Assembly: GCA_900319465.1 (NCBI GenBank)
Contig: ONOL01000007.1
Location: 1 to 64,000 of the forward strand
Reading direction: 5' to 3'
From: an uncultured Eubacteriales bacterium
GTDB lineage: Bacteria; Bacillota; Clostridia; Oscillospirales; Oscillospiraceae
DNA: 64,000 nt
The position numbers and the translations under genes were made by a program. Under the pieces are notes generated by a model. It did no database searches, was not told the DNA's origin, and was given only the letters and a program-made list of their open reading frames with translations. Positions 26,727 to 36,122 of this stretch are shown here, one piece after another. Each line of letters begins with the position of its first letter. The stretch's first letter is position 1.

Positions 26727-29126
26727 ATGATCGGACAGATTTCCCGAGACGAGATGCGCAGCGCCATCGAAGATAAGCTCTGTGCCTACTTCACTACCAC
26801 CGGCGAAGCCGCGACCGACGAACAGATCTTCCAGGCTTCCGCCATGGTCATCCGTGAGCTCATGAGCCGTTTTCTGACGGTGGAGGATCCGCGCCACGCC
26901 GAAAAGGAAGTTCACTATATGTCGATGGAGTTCCTCATGGGCCGCAGCCTGATGAAGAACGCCTTCAACCTCGGCGTCGGCGAAGCGCTCACCGGCGCGC
27001 TGGAGGATATGGGCCGCAGCGCCGTGGATGTTTTTGAAGCGGAGCCGGACGCGGGCCTCGGCAACGGCGGCCTCGGCCGTCTCGCCGCCTGCTACATGGA
27101 CAGCATGGCGACCCTCGGCCTCGAGGCCACGGGCTATTCCATCTGTTATGAGCTCGGCATTTTCAAGCAGCAGTTCAAGGACGGCCGTCAGACCGAGGTC
27201 GCCGACAACTGGCGCATCGCCTCGCACAGCTGGCTTGTCCCCCGCTATGAGGACACGGTGGAGGTCCGCTTCGGCGGGCAGATCGCTCCCCACTGGGACA
27301 AGTTCGGCCGTTACCACGCCGAGCACACCGGCTATGACGCCGTCATCGCCGTGCCGCGGGATATGCTGATCGCCGGCTTCGGCGGCAAGGAGATCAATAC
27401 CCTCCGCCTCTGGGACGCCGAGAGCCCCAACTTCCTGGATATGTACCTGTTCTCCGAGGGCGAGTATGTGCGCAGCATGGAGCAGCGCACCATGGCCGAG
27501 GTCATCACCAAGGTGCTCTACCCCGCGGACGATCACATCGAGGGCAAGACCCTGCGCCTCAAGCAGCAGTATTTCTTCGTTTCCGCCACCGCGCAGGACG
27601 TGGTCAGAAAGCACATCCGCAAGTGGGGCGATATCCGCAGCTTCGCCCAGCACCACACCATCCAGATCAACGACACGCATCCCACCCTCATCATCCCCGA
27701 GCTGATGCGCATCTTCATGGACGAGTACGACATGGGCTGGGACGAGGCCTGGAACATCGTCAAGGAGAGCGTGGCCTACACCAACCACACCGTCATGAGC
27801 GAGGCCCTCGAGAAGTGGCCGCAGGACCTTATGCAGCAGCTTCTGCCCCGCCTGTGGGAGATCATGTGCGAGATCAACCGCCGCTGGTGCGATTTCCTGG
27901 TCTTTAACTTCAACTGGGATGAGCGCGTCGGCCGCAACCTCATCATCCGCGACGGGAAGGTGCACATGGCCAACATGTGCCTGGCCGCCTGCTACATGGT
28001 CAACGGCGTCTCCCGCCTGCACGGCGAGATCCTCAAGGACGACCTGTTCCACGACATCTACACCCTGCGTCCCCAGCGCTTCACCCATGTCACCAACGGC
28101 ATCGACCACCGCCGCTGGCTGGCGCAGATCAACCCCGGCCTGCACGGCCTCCTCTGCGAGACCATCGGCGACGCCTACCTGACCCGGCCCGAGGAGCTCA
28201 TCAAGTTCGCCGACTTTGCCGACGACAAGGAGGTCCGCCGCCGCGTCAACGCGATCAAGCAGGAGAACAAGAAGGCGCTGGCCGCCTTCTGCAAGCGCAA
28301 CCAGGGCCTCGTCCTCGATACCGACGGCATCATCGACGTGCAGGTCAAGCGTCTGCACGAGTACAAGCGCCAGCTCCTGTGCGCCATGCGCATTGCCAGC
28401 CTGCAGATGCAGCTGCACGACGATCCCAAGCGGGACTTCGTGCCCCGCACCTTCGTCTTCGGCGCCAAGGCTGCCGCGGGCTACCGGGTCGCCAAGCGCA
28501 TCATCGAGCTGCTGCTGAGCATGCAGGACGACATCAACAACGATCCCGTCTGCAAGGGCAAGCTGCAGGTCTGCTTCGTGGAGAACTACCGCGTTTCCGC
28601 CGCGGAGGCCATCGTGCCCGCCGCCCAGGTGTCCGAGCAGATCTCCACCGCCGGCAAGGAGGCCTCCGGCACCGGCTGCATGAAGCTGATGATGAACGGC
28701 GCCGTGACCATCGGCACGCTCGACGGCGCGAACGTCGAGATGTACGAGCGGCTGGGCGACGAGAACATGTTCCTCTTCGGCCTGCACACCGACGAGATCG
28801 CCAACTGGCGCCGCCACGGCTACGATCCCAACGGCATGGCCCATTGCGACGGCGAGATCATGCGCGTCATGAACCGCTTCCGCGAGGGCTTCCGGGACGG
28901 CAAGAGCTACTCCGATCTGGTCTCCGGCCTCCTGTACGGCGGCGACCAGTATATGCTGATCGCGGACTACCGCGCCTACGCCGACTGCCAGACGCGCATG
29001 TACGAGCGCATCCGGGACGACGAGGAGCGCGCGCGTCTCGCCATCATGAACACCGCCGAGAGCGGCATCTTCGCGGCCGACCGCGCCATCGAGGAGTACG
29101 CGAAGAACATCTGGCACGTCATATAA
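26727..29126 (+). CDS. glgP: Glycogen/alpha-glucan phosphorylase
   Basis: Releases glucose 1-phosphate from glycogen by phosphorolysis (GT35). It has 799 residues. Landmarks: VHYMSMEFLMGRSL, PDAGLGNGGLGRLAACYMDS, HTIQINDTHPTL, YTNHTVMSEALEKWP, VTNGIDHRRWL and the PLP-lysine region EASGTGCMKLMMNGAVTIGTLDGANVE split over residues near 655-680. The ATG at 26727 follows GGAGG by 11 nt; an earlier in-frame TTG overlaps that RBS and is rejected. It pairs breakdown with the upstream synthesis genes. Confidence 0.96.
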   Translation: MIGQISRDEMRSAIEDKLCAYFTTTGEAATDEQIFQASAMVIRELMSRFLTVEDPRHAEKEVHYMSMEFLMGRSLMKNAFNLGVGEALTGALEDMGRSAVDVFEAEPDAGLGNGGLGRLAACYMDSMATLGLEATGYSICYELGIFKQQFKDGRQTEVADNWRIASHSWLVPRYEDTVEVRFGGQIAPHWDKFGRYHAEHTGYDAVIAVPRDMLIAGFGGKEINTLRLWDAESPNFLDMYLFSEGEYVRSMEQRTMAEVITKVLYPADDHIEGKTLRLKQQYFFVSATAQDVVRKHIRKWGDIRSFAQHHTIQINDTHPTLIIPELMRIFMDEYDMGWDEAWNIVKESVAYTNHTVMSEALEKWPQDLMQQLLPRLWEIMCEINRRWCDFLVFNFNWDERVGRNLIIRDGKVHMANMCLAACYMVNGVSRLHGEILKDDLFHDIYTLRPQRFTHVTNGIDHRRWLAQINPGLHGLLCETIGDAYLTRPEELIKFADFADDKEVRRRVNAIKQENKKALAAFCKRNQGLVLDTDGIIDVQVKRLHEYKRQLLCAMRIASLQMQLHDDPKRDFVPRTFVFGAKAAAGYRVAKRIIELLLSMQDDINNDPVCKGKLQVCFVENYRVSAAEAIVPAAQVSEQISTAGKEASGTGCMKLMMNGAVTIGTLDGANVEMYERLGDENMFLFGLHTDEIANWRRHGYDPNGMAHCDGEIMRVMNRFREGFRDGKSYSDLVSGLLYGGDQYMLIADYRAYADCQTRMYERIRDDEERARLAIMNTAESGIFAADRAIEEYAKNIWHVI

Positions 29127-29268
29127 CGGAAGCTGTGCCGGCGGATCCCGCCGGCGCGTCTCCGCACAACAAAGACGATCGAAGGGATCGTCGGAGAAAG
29201 AAGGGTCTCAAGCCGGGTCTCGGCTGGGATCCTTCGCCGTATTTTCCAAAAAGAGACAGGAGGATCGC

Positions 29269-30174
29269 ATGGCAGACTACATCGCCGTCGTGGGCGGCAT
29301 GAACGTGGATATCTGCGGCCGCCCGGCGGCGCGGCCGGTGCCGAAGGACTCCAACCCCGGCCAGGTCAGCATCCGGCCCGGCGGCGTGGGGCGCAACATC
29401 GCCCACGACCTGCGCCTGCTGGGCATGGAGGTGAGGCTCCTGAGCGCCGTGGGGGCGGACGAGCACGGCGGCCTGCTGCTGCAGAGCTGCGCCATGCACG
29501 GGATCGACACCTCCCTCTGCCTGCGCGCGGAGGCCGAAAACAGCTCCACTTACCTCTACATTACCGACGAGCAAGGCGAAATGCAGCTCGCCGTGGCGGA
29601 TATGGGGGTGACGGCGCACATCACGCCCGCCGTGATCGAGGAGCGCCTCGACGCCCTCAACGCCGCCCGGGCCGTGGTGCTGGACGCAAACCTCCCGGCC
29701 GAGACCCTCTCGTATCTCGCTTCGCGCGTGCGCGTGCCGCTCTACGCCGACCCGGTCTCCACCGCCAAGGCGCCGCGGCTGCGCGCGATCCTGCCCCGCC
29801 TCGCCTGCCTCAAGCCCAACGCGCTGGAGGCGGAGGAGCTGAGCGGCGAGAAGGAGCCGGAGGCGGCGGCAAGGGCGCTGCTGCGCGCAGGCGTGGGGCG
29901 CGTGTTCCTCAGCATGGGGGCGCAGGGCATGCTCGCCGCGGAGGGGAAACGGCTCATCCGCCGCCCCTGCGAGCAGGTGCGCGTGGTCAACACCACCGGC
30001 GCGGGCGACGCCGCCATGGCTGCCCTCGTCTGGGCGGGCGTGCATGGGATGGACCTGGAGCGCAGCCTGCGCTTCGCGCTCATGGCCGGCGCCGGCGCCA
30101 CCGAGTGCCTCGAGGCGAACAACCCCGCGCTCGCGGAGCTTCCGGAACGCTTCCGGCGGGAACAGGGAGACTGA
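29269..30174 (+). CDS. psuK: PfkB-family sugar kinase, pseudouridine-kinase-like
   Basis: A 301-residue ribokinase-family enzyme. GGMNVDICG, the substrate pattern DSNPGQVSIRPGGVGRNIAHDLRLLG and the C-terminal NTTGAGDAAMAALVW (catalytic Asp) follow PsuK of Escherichia coli closely, which phosphorylates pseudouridine. KPNALEAEELSG is another shared stretch. No PsuG glycosidase is adjacent. The kinase family is certain; the exact nucleoside is inferred. RBS AGGAGG-like ACAGGAGG. Terminator at 30334-30368. Confidence 0.8.
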   Translation: MADYIAVVGGMNVDICGRPAARPVPKDSNPGQVSIRPGGVGRNIAHDLRLLGMEVRLLSAVGADEHGGLLLQSCAMHGIDTSLCLRAEAENSSTYLYITDEQGEMQLAVADMGVTAHITPAVIEERLDALNAARAVVLDANLPAETLSYLASRVRVPLYADPVSTAKAPRLRAILPRLACLKPNALEAEELSGEKEPEAAARALLRAGVGRVFLSMGAQGMLAAEGKRLIRRPCEQVRVVNTTGAGDAAMAALVWAGVHGMDLERSLRFALMAGAGATECLEANNPALAELPERFRREQGD

Positions 30175-30333
30175 CGGGACAGGAGAAGCCTCTGAGACGG
30201 CAGACAAACTTGACGCGCCTCGCCCGGAGGCGCATACGGAAAGCGCGGGAGGGGACGGCTTATTCCCTCCCGCGGCTGCGGTTTCCCTTTCGGGCGCGCA
30301 AGCGGCCGTCATTTTGCCGACAGCCAGAGAAAA

Positions 30334-30368
30334 CCATGAGGGCTTCGCCGCAGGCGAAGCCCTCATGG
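30334..30368. terminator. Terminator between psuK and the glycan operon
   Basis: Perfect 16-bp stem CCATGAGGGCTTCGCC/GGCGAAGCCCTCATGG with a 3-nt loop, between convergent genes. T-rich GTTTGTTTCC follows rightward, TTTTCTCTGG leftward. The remaining gene-free stretch 30175-30333 shows nothing else. Confidence 0.8.
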
Positions 30369-30388
30369 TCGTTTGTTTCCGTTTCTGC

Positions 30389-31996
30389 TTACAGGCTTCC
30401 GAGGACGCCCCGGAGGCCGTACTGCGCGTAGACCTCCCGGTACCACGCGACCTCGTCCCGGATCAGCTCGTCGATGACGCGCATGCTCAGCAGCTCCACC
30501 GGCGCGCGGTCGTCGGTCATGACGCAGGAGCCCGGCTCATAGCGCGTAAGCCCCTCGCTGACGCGCAGGAGCATCCCGCGCAGCTCGCCGTCCCCGATCT
30601 TCTCCAGGTTCCGCGCCAGCACCGCGAGCATCTCGGGATTGCAGGAGGCGAAAAGCTCGCGGTTGGTGTTGTGCGCCACGTCCGCGGTATAGACCTCCGG
30701 GAACACGGCGGAGATGGTGTCGGCCAGATACTGGTTGATGTTCCCCTCCCGTGTCCCGCGCATATTCATGTTCACGACCATCACGCCGCCGTCCTTCAGA
30801 TGCGCGCGCACGAGCGTAAAGAACTCGACCGAGGCCATCTGGAAGGGGATCGTGATGTCCTGATAGGCATCCACCATGATGACGTCGTAGCGCTTGTCCA
30901 CGGCGTTCAGGTAGGCCCGGCCGTCGTAGGTCGCGACGGGCAGATCCTCGGGCATCGCGAAGTATTCCCGCGCAAGCGCGGTGATCTTCCCGTCAATCTC
31001 CACGCCCTCGACGCGCACGCCGGGCAGGCACGCGACGCACTGGCTGCCGTAGGTGCCCGTACCCATGCCGAGCACGAGCAGGTCGAAGTCGACGCCGCGC
31101 TCCTGCTTTTTCGCCGCGCCCGCCATATAGGGGGCGGCCATCGCGCAGTCGTAGTACATCCCGGTGAAGCGCGAGCGCTTCGGCAGGATGGACTGCACGC
31201 CGAAGAGGACGTTGGTGGAGAGGACCACGCTCTCGTCCGTTTCCTCCACCTGCAGATAGTTGTAGACGGACTCGCCCTCGTAGCGCAGGCCGTCCTTCCA
31301 GAAGGCGAAGTGCGAGCGCCAGCCGAGGGCGCCGCCGAGGACGAACAGGACGATCGAGACGATCGCGCCGCCGCGCCTGCCCCTGCCGCTGAAAAAGTAC
31401 AGCAGCGCGAGCAGCAGCAGGATGCCCGCGAAGATCAGAAAGGTGATCGCGGTGCCCACGGCGGGGATCGTCACGAAGGTGGGCACGAAGGTGCCGATGA
31501 TGCTGCCGACGGTGTTGGCCGCGCCGAGCGTGCCGATGATGCGGGCGTTGTCCTCAAGGTTCTCCATCGTGTACTTGGCGAGCGAGGGCGTCACGGTGCC
31601 GAGCAGGAACAGGGGATAGACGAAGATCAGCATGCAGGCGGCAAAGGCCGACCAGATGAGATAATTGGAATTGACCGAGAAGATCAGAAGCGCCGAGATG
31701 CCGAGGATCACGTACTTGCCGGCGAAGGGGATCAGCGCGATCCAGACGGCGGCGATGAGGATGCGGCGGTAGAGCCGGTCCGGGTTCGGGTCTTTGTCCG
31801 CCGCGCGCCCGCCGTACAGGTTGCCGAGCGCCATGGCGATCATGATGGTGCCGATGATGATGGTCCAGACGATCTGGGAGGAGCTGAAATAGGGGGCGAG
31901 CAGGCGGCTCGCGCCGAGCTCCACGGCCATGACGGACATGCCGGCGAAAAACTCGGTCAGATAGAGATACAGTTTGTTTTTGAGAATGGGTCGCAT
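30389..31996 (-). CDS. Fused MFS-like membrane / spermidine synthase-like protein
   Basis: A 535-residue protein. The N-terminal half (about 1-215) has seven or so hydrophobic helices with MAVELGASRLLAPYF and GSIIGTFVPTFV typical of this fusion family. The C-terminal half is a Rossmann methyltransferase-like domain of spermidine-synthase type: LLVLGMGTGTYGSQ (SAM/dcSAM loop), VEGVEIDGKI, TYDGRAYL and YDVIMVDAYQD. The aminopropyl-transfer activity of such fusions is unproven. It lies last in the glycan operon, 10 bp after the ATP-grasp gene. Confidence 0.88.
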   Translation of the reverse strand: MRPILKNKLYLYLTEFFAGMSVMAVELGASRLLAPYFSSSQIVWTIIIGTIMIAMALGNLYGGRAADKDPNPDRLYRRILIAAVWIALIPFAGKYVILGISALLIFSVNSNYLIWSAFAACMLIFVYPLFLLGTVTPSLAKYTMENLEDNARIIGTLGAANTVGSIIGTFVPTFVTIPAVGTAITFLIFAGILLLLALLYFFSGRGRRGGAIVSIVLFVLGGALGWRSHFAFWKDGLRYEGESVYNYLQVEETDESVVLSTNVLFGVQSILPKRSRFTGMYYDCAMAAPYMAGAAKKQERGVDFDLLVLGMGTGTYGSQCVACLPGVRVEGVEIDGKITALAREYFAMPEDLPVATYDGRAYLNAVDKRYDVIMVDAYQDITIPFQMASVEFFTLVRAHLKDGGVMVVNMNMRGTREGNINQYLADTISAVFPEVYTADVAHNTNRELFASCNPEMLAVLARNLEKIGDGELRGMLLRVSEGLTRYEPGSCVMTDDRAPVELLSMRVIDELIRDEVAWYREVYAQYGLRGVLGSL

Positions 31997-32006
31997 GGCG
32001 TTCCTC

Positions 32007-33293
32007 TTATGCTTTCCAGTCGAGCAGGCTCTCCACCATGTCCAGGTCGAACACGGGGATCCCGCAGGCCTCCTTCACGCGCTTGCGCTCGGCGAAGGAG
32101 TCGTCGATGAAGATGGAATCCGGCCGGATGAAGCCGACCTTGTCCTCGCCGGGCGCCAGCCGGCGGATCTCGGTAAAGAGCGCGGGGGAGACGGCATAGC
32201 GCTCCAGCTCGGGCAGCAGCTCGGTGCTGTGCCGGGAGAGCAGGTACAGCTTCTTGCCCTGGCTGCGCGCCTGGTAGAGGAAGCGCATCAGCTCCGCGTT
32301 CACCGCGCCGTCCACGATCAGCGTGTCGTCAAAGTCGACGTAGACGTTCTCGTACGAAAGATCGGTCGCAAAGCGGCTGATGAAGGCGCGGTCGAGCAGC
32401 TCCCCGTAGCCGTTTTCCAGCAGCTCCACGTCATAACCCCAGTGGTTGTAAAGCGTCAGCAGCGGCAGGTTGCAGCCGAGGTTTCTCGTGGCGCCCATCG
32501 TGCCGGCGATCCGGGGCGCGCATTCCAGAAGGCGGCAGTCCCCGGCGGCATTCTGCTTGAGCTGGAAGAACCAGGCGCCGTTGAAGGAAAAGCGCCGGTT
32601 CAGATCCTCCGCGATCGCGCGCACGCGCTCATCCGCCGGGAAGGGGCGGGAGCGCACGGCGATCCCGGCGCGGATGCGCTCGCGGCTGCGGGGGGAAACG
32701 AGGCGCAGCGCGCCGTGCCGGTCGGTGAAGCAGTCCACGGTGAACTCCTCCCCCGGCAGGTACTCGCAGATCGCATAGTCCGTCCCGTCGCCGAGCGCCT
32801 CCTCGAGCGCGCTGCGGCTGTCGATGCGCCGTGCGCCCTGGGAGCCCTGCCCCACGGCGGGCTTGAGAAAGACCGGGTAGGCGGGCACCGCATCCGCGCT
32901 GCGCCAGCTCAGCGGCAGATAGTCCGCCCCGGCGAGGAAGGTGTAGGTCTTGTTTTTGTCCCGGCAGACCTCCACGGTCTCGAGGTCGGAGGTGACGACG
33001 GCGCAGTGCAGCCTGTCCCGCTCCCGGGTCAGGCGCAGCAGCGCGCTGTCATGGGCGGGATAGAGGTAGTCGATGCCGTTTTCGTCGATGATCCGGTTGA
33101 GCGCTTCGATCAGCCCCGGCTCGTTCACGAAGGGAAGCCCCCCGAAGCAGCGGGCGAACACGAACTCGGCGTGGCAGGGGACGCTCGTCGCGCCGAAGAG
33201 GCGCACGAACTTGGAATAGCGCAGCGCCTGATGGATCTCAAAGGCGATCTCGGTGCCCGCGGGGAACACCAGTACGTTCTTTTTTTCAGCCAT
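32007..33293 (-). CDS. ATP-grasp / HAD fusion protein
   Basis: A 428-residue two-domain protein. Residues 1-300 form an ATP-grasp ligase module (PVFLKPAVGQGSQGARRI for ATP binding, ICEYLPGEEFTVDCF, LLECAPRIAGTMG). From about 312 a HAD-like domain begins with VYVDFDDTLIVDG (DxDxT nucleophile motif), then KLYLLSRHS and FIDDSFAERKRV. Linking a carboxylate-amine ligase with a HAD phosphatase is unusual; within a surface-glycan operon it may modify or activate a sugar or its substituent. It overlaps the flippase gene by 8 bp. Confidence 0.85.
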   Translation of the reverse strand: MAEKKNVLVFPAGTEIAFEIHQALRYSKFVRLFGATSVPCHAEFVFARCFGGLPFVNEPGLIEALNRIIDENGIDYLYPAHDSALLRLTRERDRLHCAVVTSDLETVEVCRDKNKTYTFLAGADYLPLSWRSADAVPAYPVFLKPAVGQGSQGARRIDSRSALEEALGDGTDYAICEYLPGEEFTVDCFTDRHGALRLVSPRSRERIRAGIAVRSRPFPADERVRAIAEDLNRRFSFNGAWFFQLKQNAAGDCRLLECAPRIAGTMGATRNLGCNLPLLTLYNHWGYDVELLENGYGELLDRAFISRFATDLSYENVYVDFDDTLIVDGAVNAELMRFLYQARSQGKKLYLLSRHSTELLPELERYAVSPALFTEIRRLAPGEDKVGFIRPDSIFIDDSFAERKRVKEACGIPVFDLDMVESLLDWKA

Positions 33294-34746
33294 GGTCGTT
33301 TGCCTCCTTGCCGCGGCGCAGGAATTTTTGAAGCAGGGAGAGGATCAGCGCGAAGCTGTCGAGCCGGAGGAGCTTCGAGCCCAGTACGTAGACGGTCACG
33401 CCCAGCGGGACCTGGAGGAGGAGCGTGAGAACGTCGGGAAGCCCGAGCAGCGCCACCGGCCAGACGGCGGCGGCCATCCCGGCCGAGAGCCCGAGCACGG
33501 GCAGCACGTCCCTGAGCTGCTGGCGGTAGGAGTATTGGAGCAGGCGCCGGTTCGGCCAGGCGTTGATGAGAAGCGAGGTCACGCCGCACAAGAGCTGGCC
33601 GAGCGCCATCGCGAACACGCCGATACGCAGCGTGAAGAGCAGCACGAGGGTCTCCAGAACCTTTTTGATCACTTCGAGCCGCAGGAACACGTCGCTCCGG
33701 CCGACGGCCTTGATGGCGTTGAGGTTTGCGGTGTGGAGTGGGAAAAAGGCGTAATAGAGGCAGAAAACCTGCATAAACGGCACGCAGGGGAGCCACTTCT
33801 CCGTCAGCAGCAGCCGCACCAGCGGCTCGGCGCAGACGGCGAGGCCGGTCATCAGCGGCATCATCACGTAGCTGCTGGTGCGGATGGCGCGGCGGGTCAT
33901 TTCCCGCAGCGCGTCCCGCTGGTCCTGCCGGTCTGAGAGCACCGGCAGCAGCACGCTGTCGATGGAGTAGTTGATGTTCTCCACCACGAGGTTCGGCAGA
34001 TGGTTGCCCCGGTCGAAGAAGGCGAGATCCGCGTCGGTGTAGCGCATACCGATGATCAGCGGATAGAGTTTGAGGTACACGGTGTCCAGAAGCTGGGCGC
34101 CGAGCAGCTTCCAGCCGTAGGAGAGCAGCCCCTTGAGCCGCGCAGGGGAGAACAGGCGTTTCGGCCGCCAGTCCACGGTGAACCAGAGGATCACGGTGTT
34201 GACCGCGACGTTCGAGAGCTGCTGCGCCACGAGCGCCCAGACCCCGAAGCCCCGGCGGGCCATCGCGATGCCGAGCGCGGCGGAGAAGAGCGTGCCGCCG
34301 AGCGTGGCGAAGAAGAAGCGCTTGAACTGCAGGGTCTTGGACACGTAGGCCTGCTGCACGTTCTTCACACCCGCGACCACGAGCGTCAGCCCCAGCACGC
34401 GCAGGATGGGCGTGAGGGCCGGCGTGCGGTACATCCGGGCGATCAGCGGCGCGAAAAGGAAGAGCAGGGCGTAGAGCAGCACGCCGAAGCTCAGGTTGAA
34501 CCAGAACACCGAGGAGAAATCCAGATCGTCCGGGTCCTTTTTCTGGATCAGGGCGTTGGCCATCCCGCTGTCCACAAAGACCAGCAGGATGGAGGTAAAG
34601 ACCGCCACCTTGGCGATGGGGCCGTACTCCGCGGGGTCGAGGATGCGGGCGAGCACCACCGTGACCGCGAAGGACACGAGCTGCGCGCCGCAGCGTTCAA
34701 AAAAGCGCCATATCAAGTTGGAGACGACTTTGGCTTTGTTATCCAT
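33286..34746 (-). CDS. Polysaccharide flippase (MOP superfamily, Wzx/PST type)
   Basis: A 486-residue integral membrane protein with about 12-14 hydrophobic segments. The N-terminus VVSNLIWRFFERCGAQLVSFAVTVVLARILDPAEYG is the classic opening of lipopolysaccharide/exopolysaccharide translocases, which flip undecaprenyl-linked repeat units. It overlaps the genes before and after by 8 bp each, so it is in the centre of the operon. Confidence 0.92.
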   Translation of the reverse strand: MDNKAKVVSNLIWRFFERCGAQLVSFAVTVVLARILDPAEYGPIAKVAVFTSILLVFVDSGMANALIQKKDPDDLDFSSVFWFNLSFGVLLYALLFLFAPLIARMYRTPALTPILRVLGLTLVVAGVKNVQQAYVSKTLQFKRFFFATLGGTLFSAALGIAMARRGFGVWALVAQQLSNVAVNTVILWFTVDWRPKRLFSPARLKGLLSYGWKLLGAQLLDTVYLKLYPLIIGMRYTDADLAFFDRGNHLPNLVVENINYSIDSVLLPVLSDRQDQRDALREMTRRAIRTSSYVMMPLMTGLAVCAEPLVRLLLTEKWLPCVPFMQVFCLYYAFFPLHTANLNAIKAVGRSDVFLRLEVIKKVLETLVLLFTLRIGVFAMALGQLLCGVTSLLINAWPNRRLLQYSYRQQLRDVLPVLGLSAGMAAAVWPVALLGLPDVLTLLLQVPLGVTVYVLGSKLLRLDSFALILSLLQKFLRRGKEANDHG

Positions 34747-35713
34747 CCCGATATCCTTTGTGCTTCCGATACCACCGGTGCAGATGGGGCAGGGCGCGCT
34801 TCAGGGCGGTGCTGACGCGGCGCGAAAGCCCCATGCGTCTGTGGATCTCCAGATAGGGCGGGCGGACCATCTCCTCCACCCGGCCCTCGATATACAACAG
34901 CTCGTATTCCCGCTCGAGCAGCACGCCGTCCACCAGCAGGCGCTGCCCGGGGTCCGTGTGGGGCTTGAGCGCGCGAAGCATCGCGATCTCGCCCTGAACG
35001 AAGCGCCGGAGCTTCTGATAGTTCCGGTCCACGCCGCTGCTCCACGCGCTGGGGTTGCTGCCGATGCGGTAGAGGGACATCGGCCGGTCGAGGAAACGCA
35101 CCCGGCCGTTCAGCGTGAGCCAGAGGCCCACCGCGTAGTCGGTGAAGCCGTAGGAGAAGGCGACGTCGCGGAAATCCGGGGGGTTTACGATGAATTCCCG
35201 CCGCGCCACGATGGAGCTGGTGTGAAAAGCGTGGGACATGCCCTGCAGCACCTGCGAGAAGGGGACGTCCCGGTCGCCGCTCTGCGCAAAAAGCACGCGG
35301 TCGGGCGCGCTGCCGTCCGCGCAGCGGGCAACGGTGTTGTGCACGCAGGCGGAGCAGTCCGGGTGCGCGTCCAGATAATCGACCTGCCGCTGCAGCTTCG
35401 TGGGGTCCGTCCAGCAGTCGTCCCCCTCGCAGGCGGCGAGGTACTGTCCGCGCGCGGCGGGAAAGAGCAGCGTATCGTAGAGGTTCACGCCTTGGGAATA
35501 GAGGTTTTTTTCGAGCAGGAAGGGCCGCACGATCCCGGGGTATTTTTCCGCGTACTCCCGGATGATGGCGGCGGTGCCGTCGATGGAGGCGTCGTCGCTC
35601 ACGAGCACCTCGAAGGCAAAGTCGGTCTGCTGCGTGACGAAGCTCTCGAGCGCCTCACGGATATAGGCCTCGTGCTGATACGCGGTGCAGAGCACCGAAA
35701 CCTTGACCTCCAT
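34739..35713 (-). CDS. Family 2 glycosyltransferase
   Basis: A 324-residue inverting GT-A enzyme that would add a sugar to a lipid-linked glycan at the inner membrane face. VSVLCTAYQHEAYIREALES opens the fold, EVLVSDDASIDGT and ACEGDDCWTDPTKL (nucleotide-sugar and metal site) follow, then VARREFIVNP. First gene of the four-gene operon, behind a consensus promoter. Confidence 0.92.
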   Translation of the reverse strand: MEVKVSVLCTAYQHEAYIREALESFVTQQTDFAFEVLVSDDASIDGTAAIIREYAEKYPGIVRPFLLEKNLYSQGVNLYDTLLFPAARGQYLAACEGDDCWTDPTKLQRQVDYLDAHPDCSACVHNTVARCADGSAPDRVLFAQSGDRDVPFSQVLQGMSHAFHTSSIVARREFIVNPPDFRDVAFSYGFTDYAVGLWLTLNGRVRFLDRPMSLYRIGSNPSAWSSGVDRNYQKLRRFVQGEIAMLRALKPHTDPGQRLLVDGVLLEREYELLYIEGRVEEMVRPPYLEIHRRMGLSRRVSTALKRALPHLHRWYRKHKGYRDG

Positions 35714-35757
35714 CGCGGCCTCCTTTTCTCATAAAACAGCAGGAAAATATTCATTTT

Positions 35758-35786
35758 ATTATACTTCCCGCGCGGAGAGAATTCAA
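35758..35786 (-). promoter_or_regulatory. Promoter of the glycan operon
   Basis: On the minus strand: TTGAAT (35781-35786), 17-nt spacer, TATAAT (35758-35763), about 45 nt before the glycosyltransferase ATG. Confidence 0.75.
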
Positions 35787-35849
35787 TAAAAACATGCGGA
35801 GCGGCCCAACGCGGGAGCGGCCCAACCGCGGCCCAACCGCCGCCCCGCG

Positions 35850-36122
35850 TCAGCGCCGAAGCAGATACACGATCCCGCCCGTCTGCAGCAGAAACAGCGC
35901 CCAGAAGCCGAGGACGAAGTACCAGTGCCGGGTCTTGTGGCGAAACAGGTACATCCCCGCGAGCGCCCCCGCCGCGCCGCCGAGGGCGGCGAAGAGGAAG
36001 AGGCGCTTTTCCGGCGTGCGCCGCGCGCCGCGCCGGGCGCTCCGCTTATCGAGCCCCATCGCCGCAAAGCTCACGAAGCTCATCAGACAGAGCCAGTACA
36101 GGACCCCCGTTTCCCAACTCAT
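35850..36122 (-). CDS. DUF1294 small membrane protein
   Basis: A 90-residue protein with three hydrophobic segments. It carries the DUF1294 signature MGLDKRSARRGARRTPEKRLFLFAALGGAAGALAGMYLFRHKT split around residues 23-63. Function unknown. The start overlaps the end of the phosphoesterase gene (ATGA), so it is the last gene of that leftward unit. Confidence 0.85.
   Translation of the reverse strand: MSWETGVLYWLCLMSFVSFAAMGLDKRSARRGARRTPEKRLFLFAALGGAAGALAGMYLFRHKTRHWYFVLGFWALFLLQTGGIVYLLRR

Noticed and set aside
24124..29117. Long minus-strand frames opposite glgC, glgD and glgP
   Set aside because: Their length only reflects codon bias of the real glycogen genes. No RBS or recognisable domains.
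30044..33428. Long plus-strand frames opposite the glycan operon
   Set aside because: Shadow frames: the minus-strand genes have clear domains, 8-bp overlaps and a promoter.
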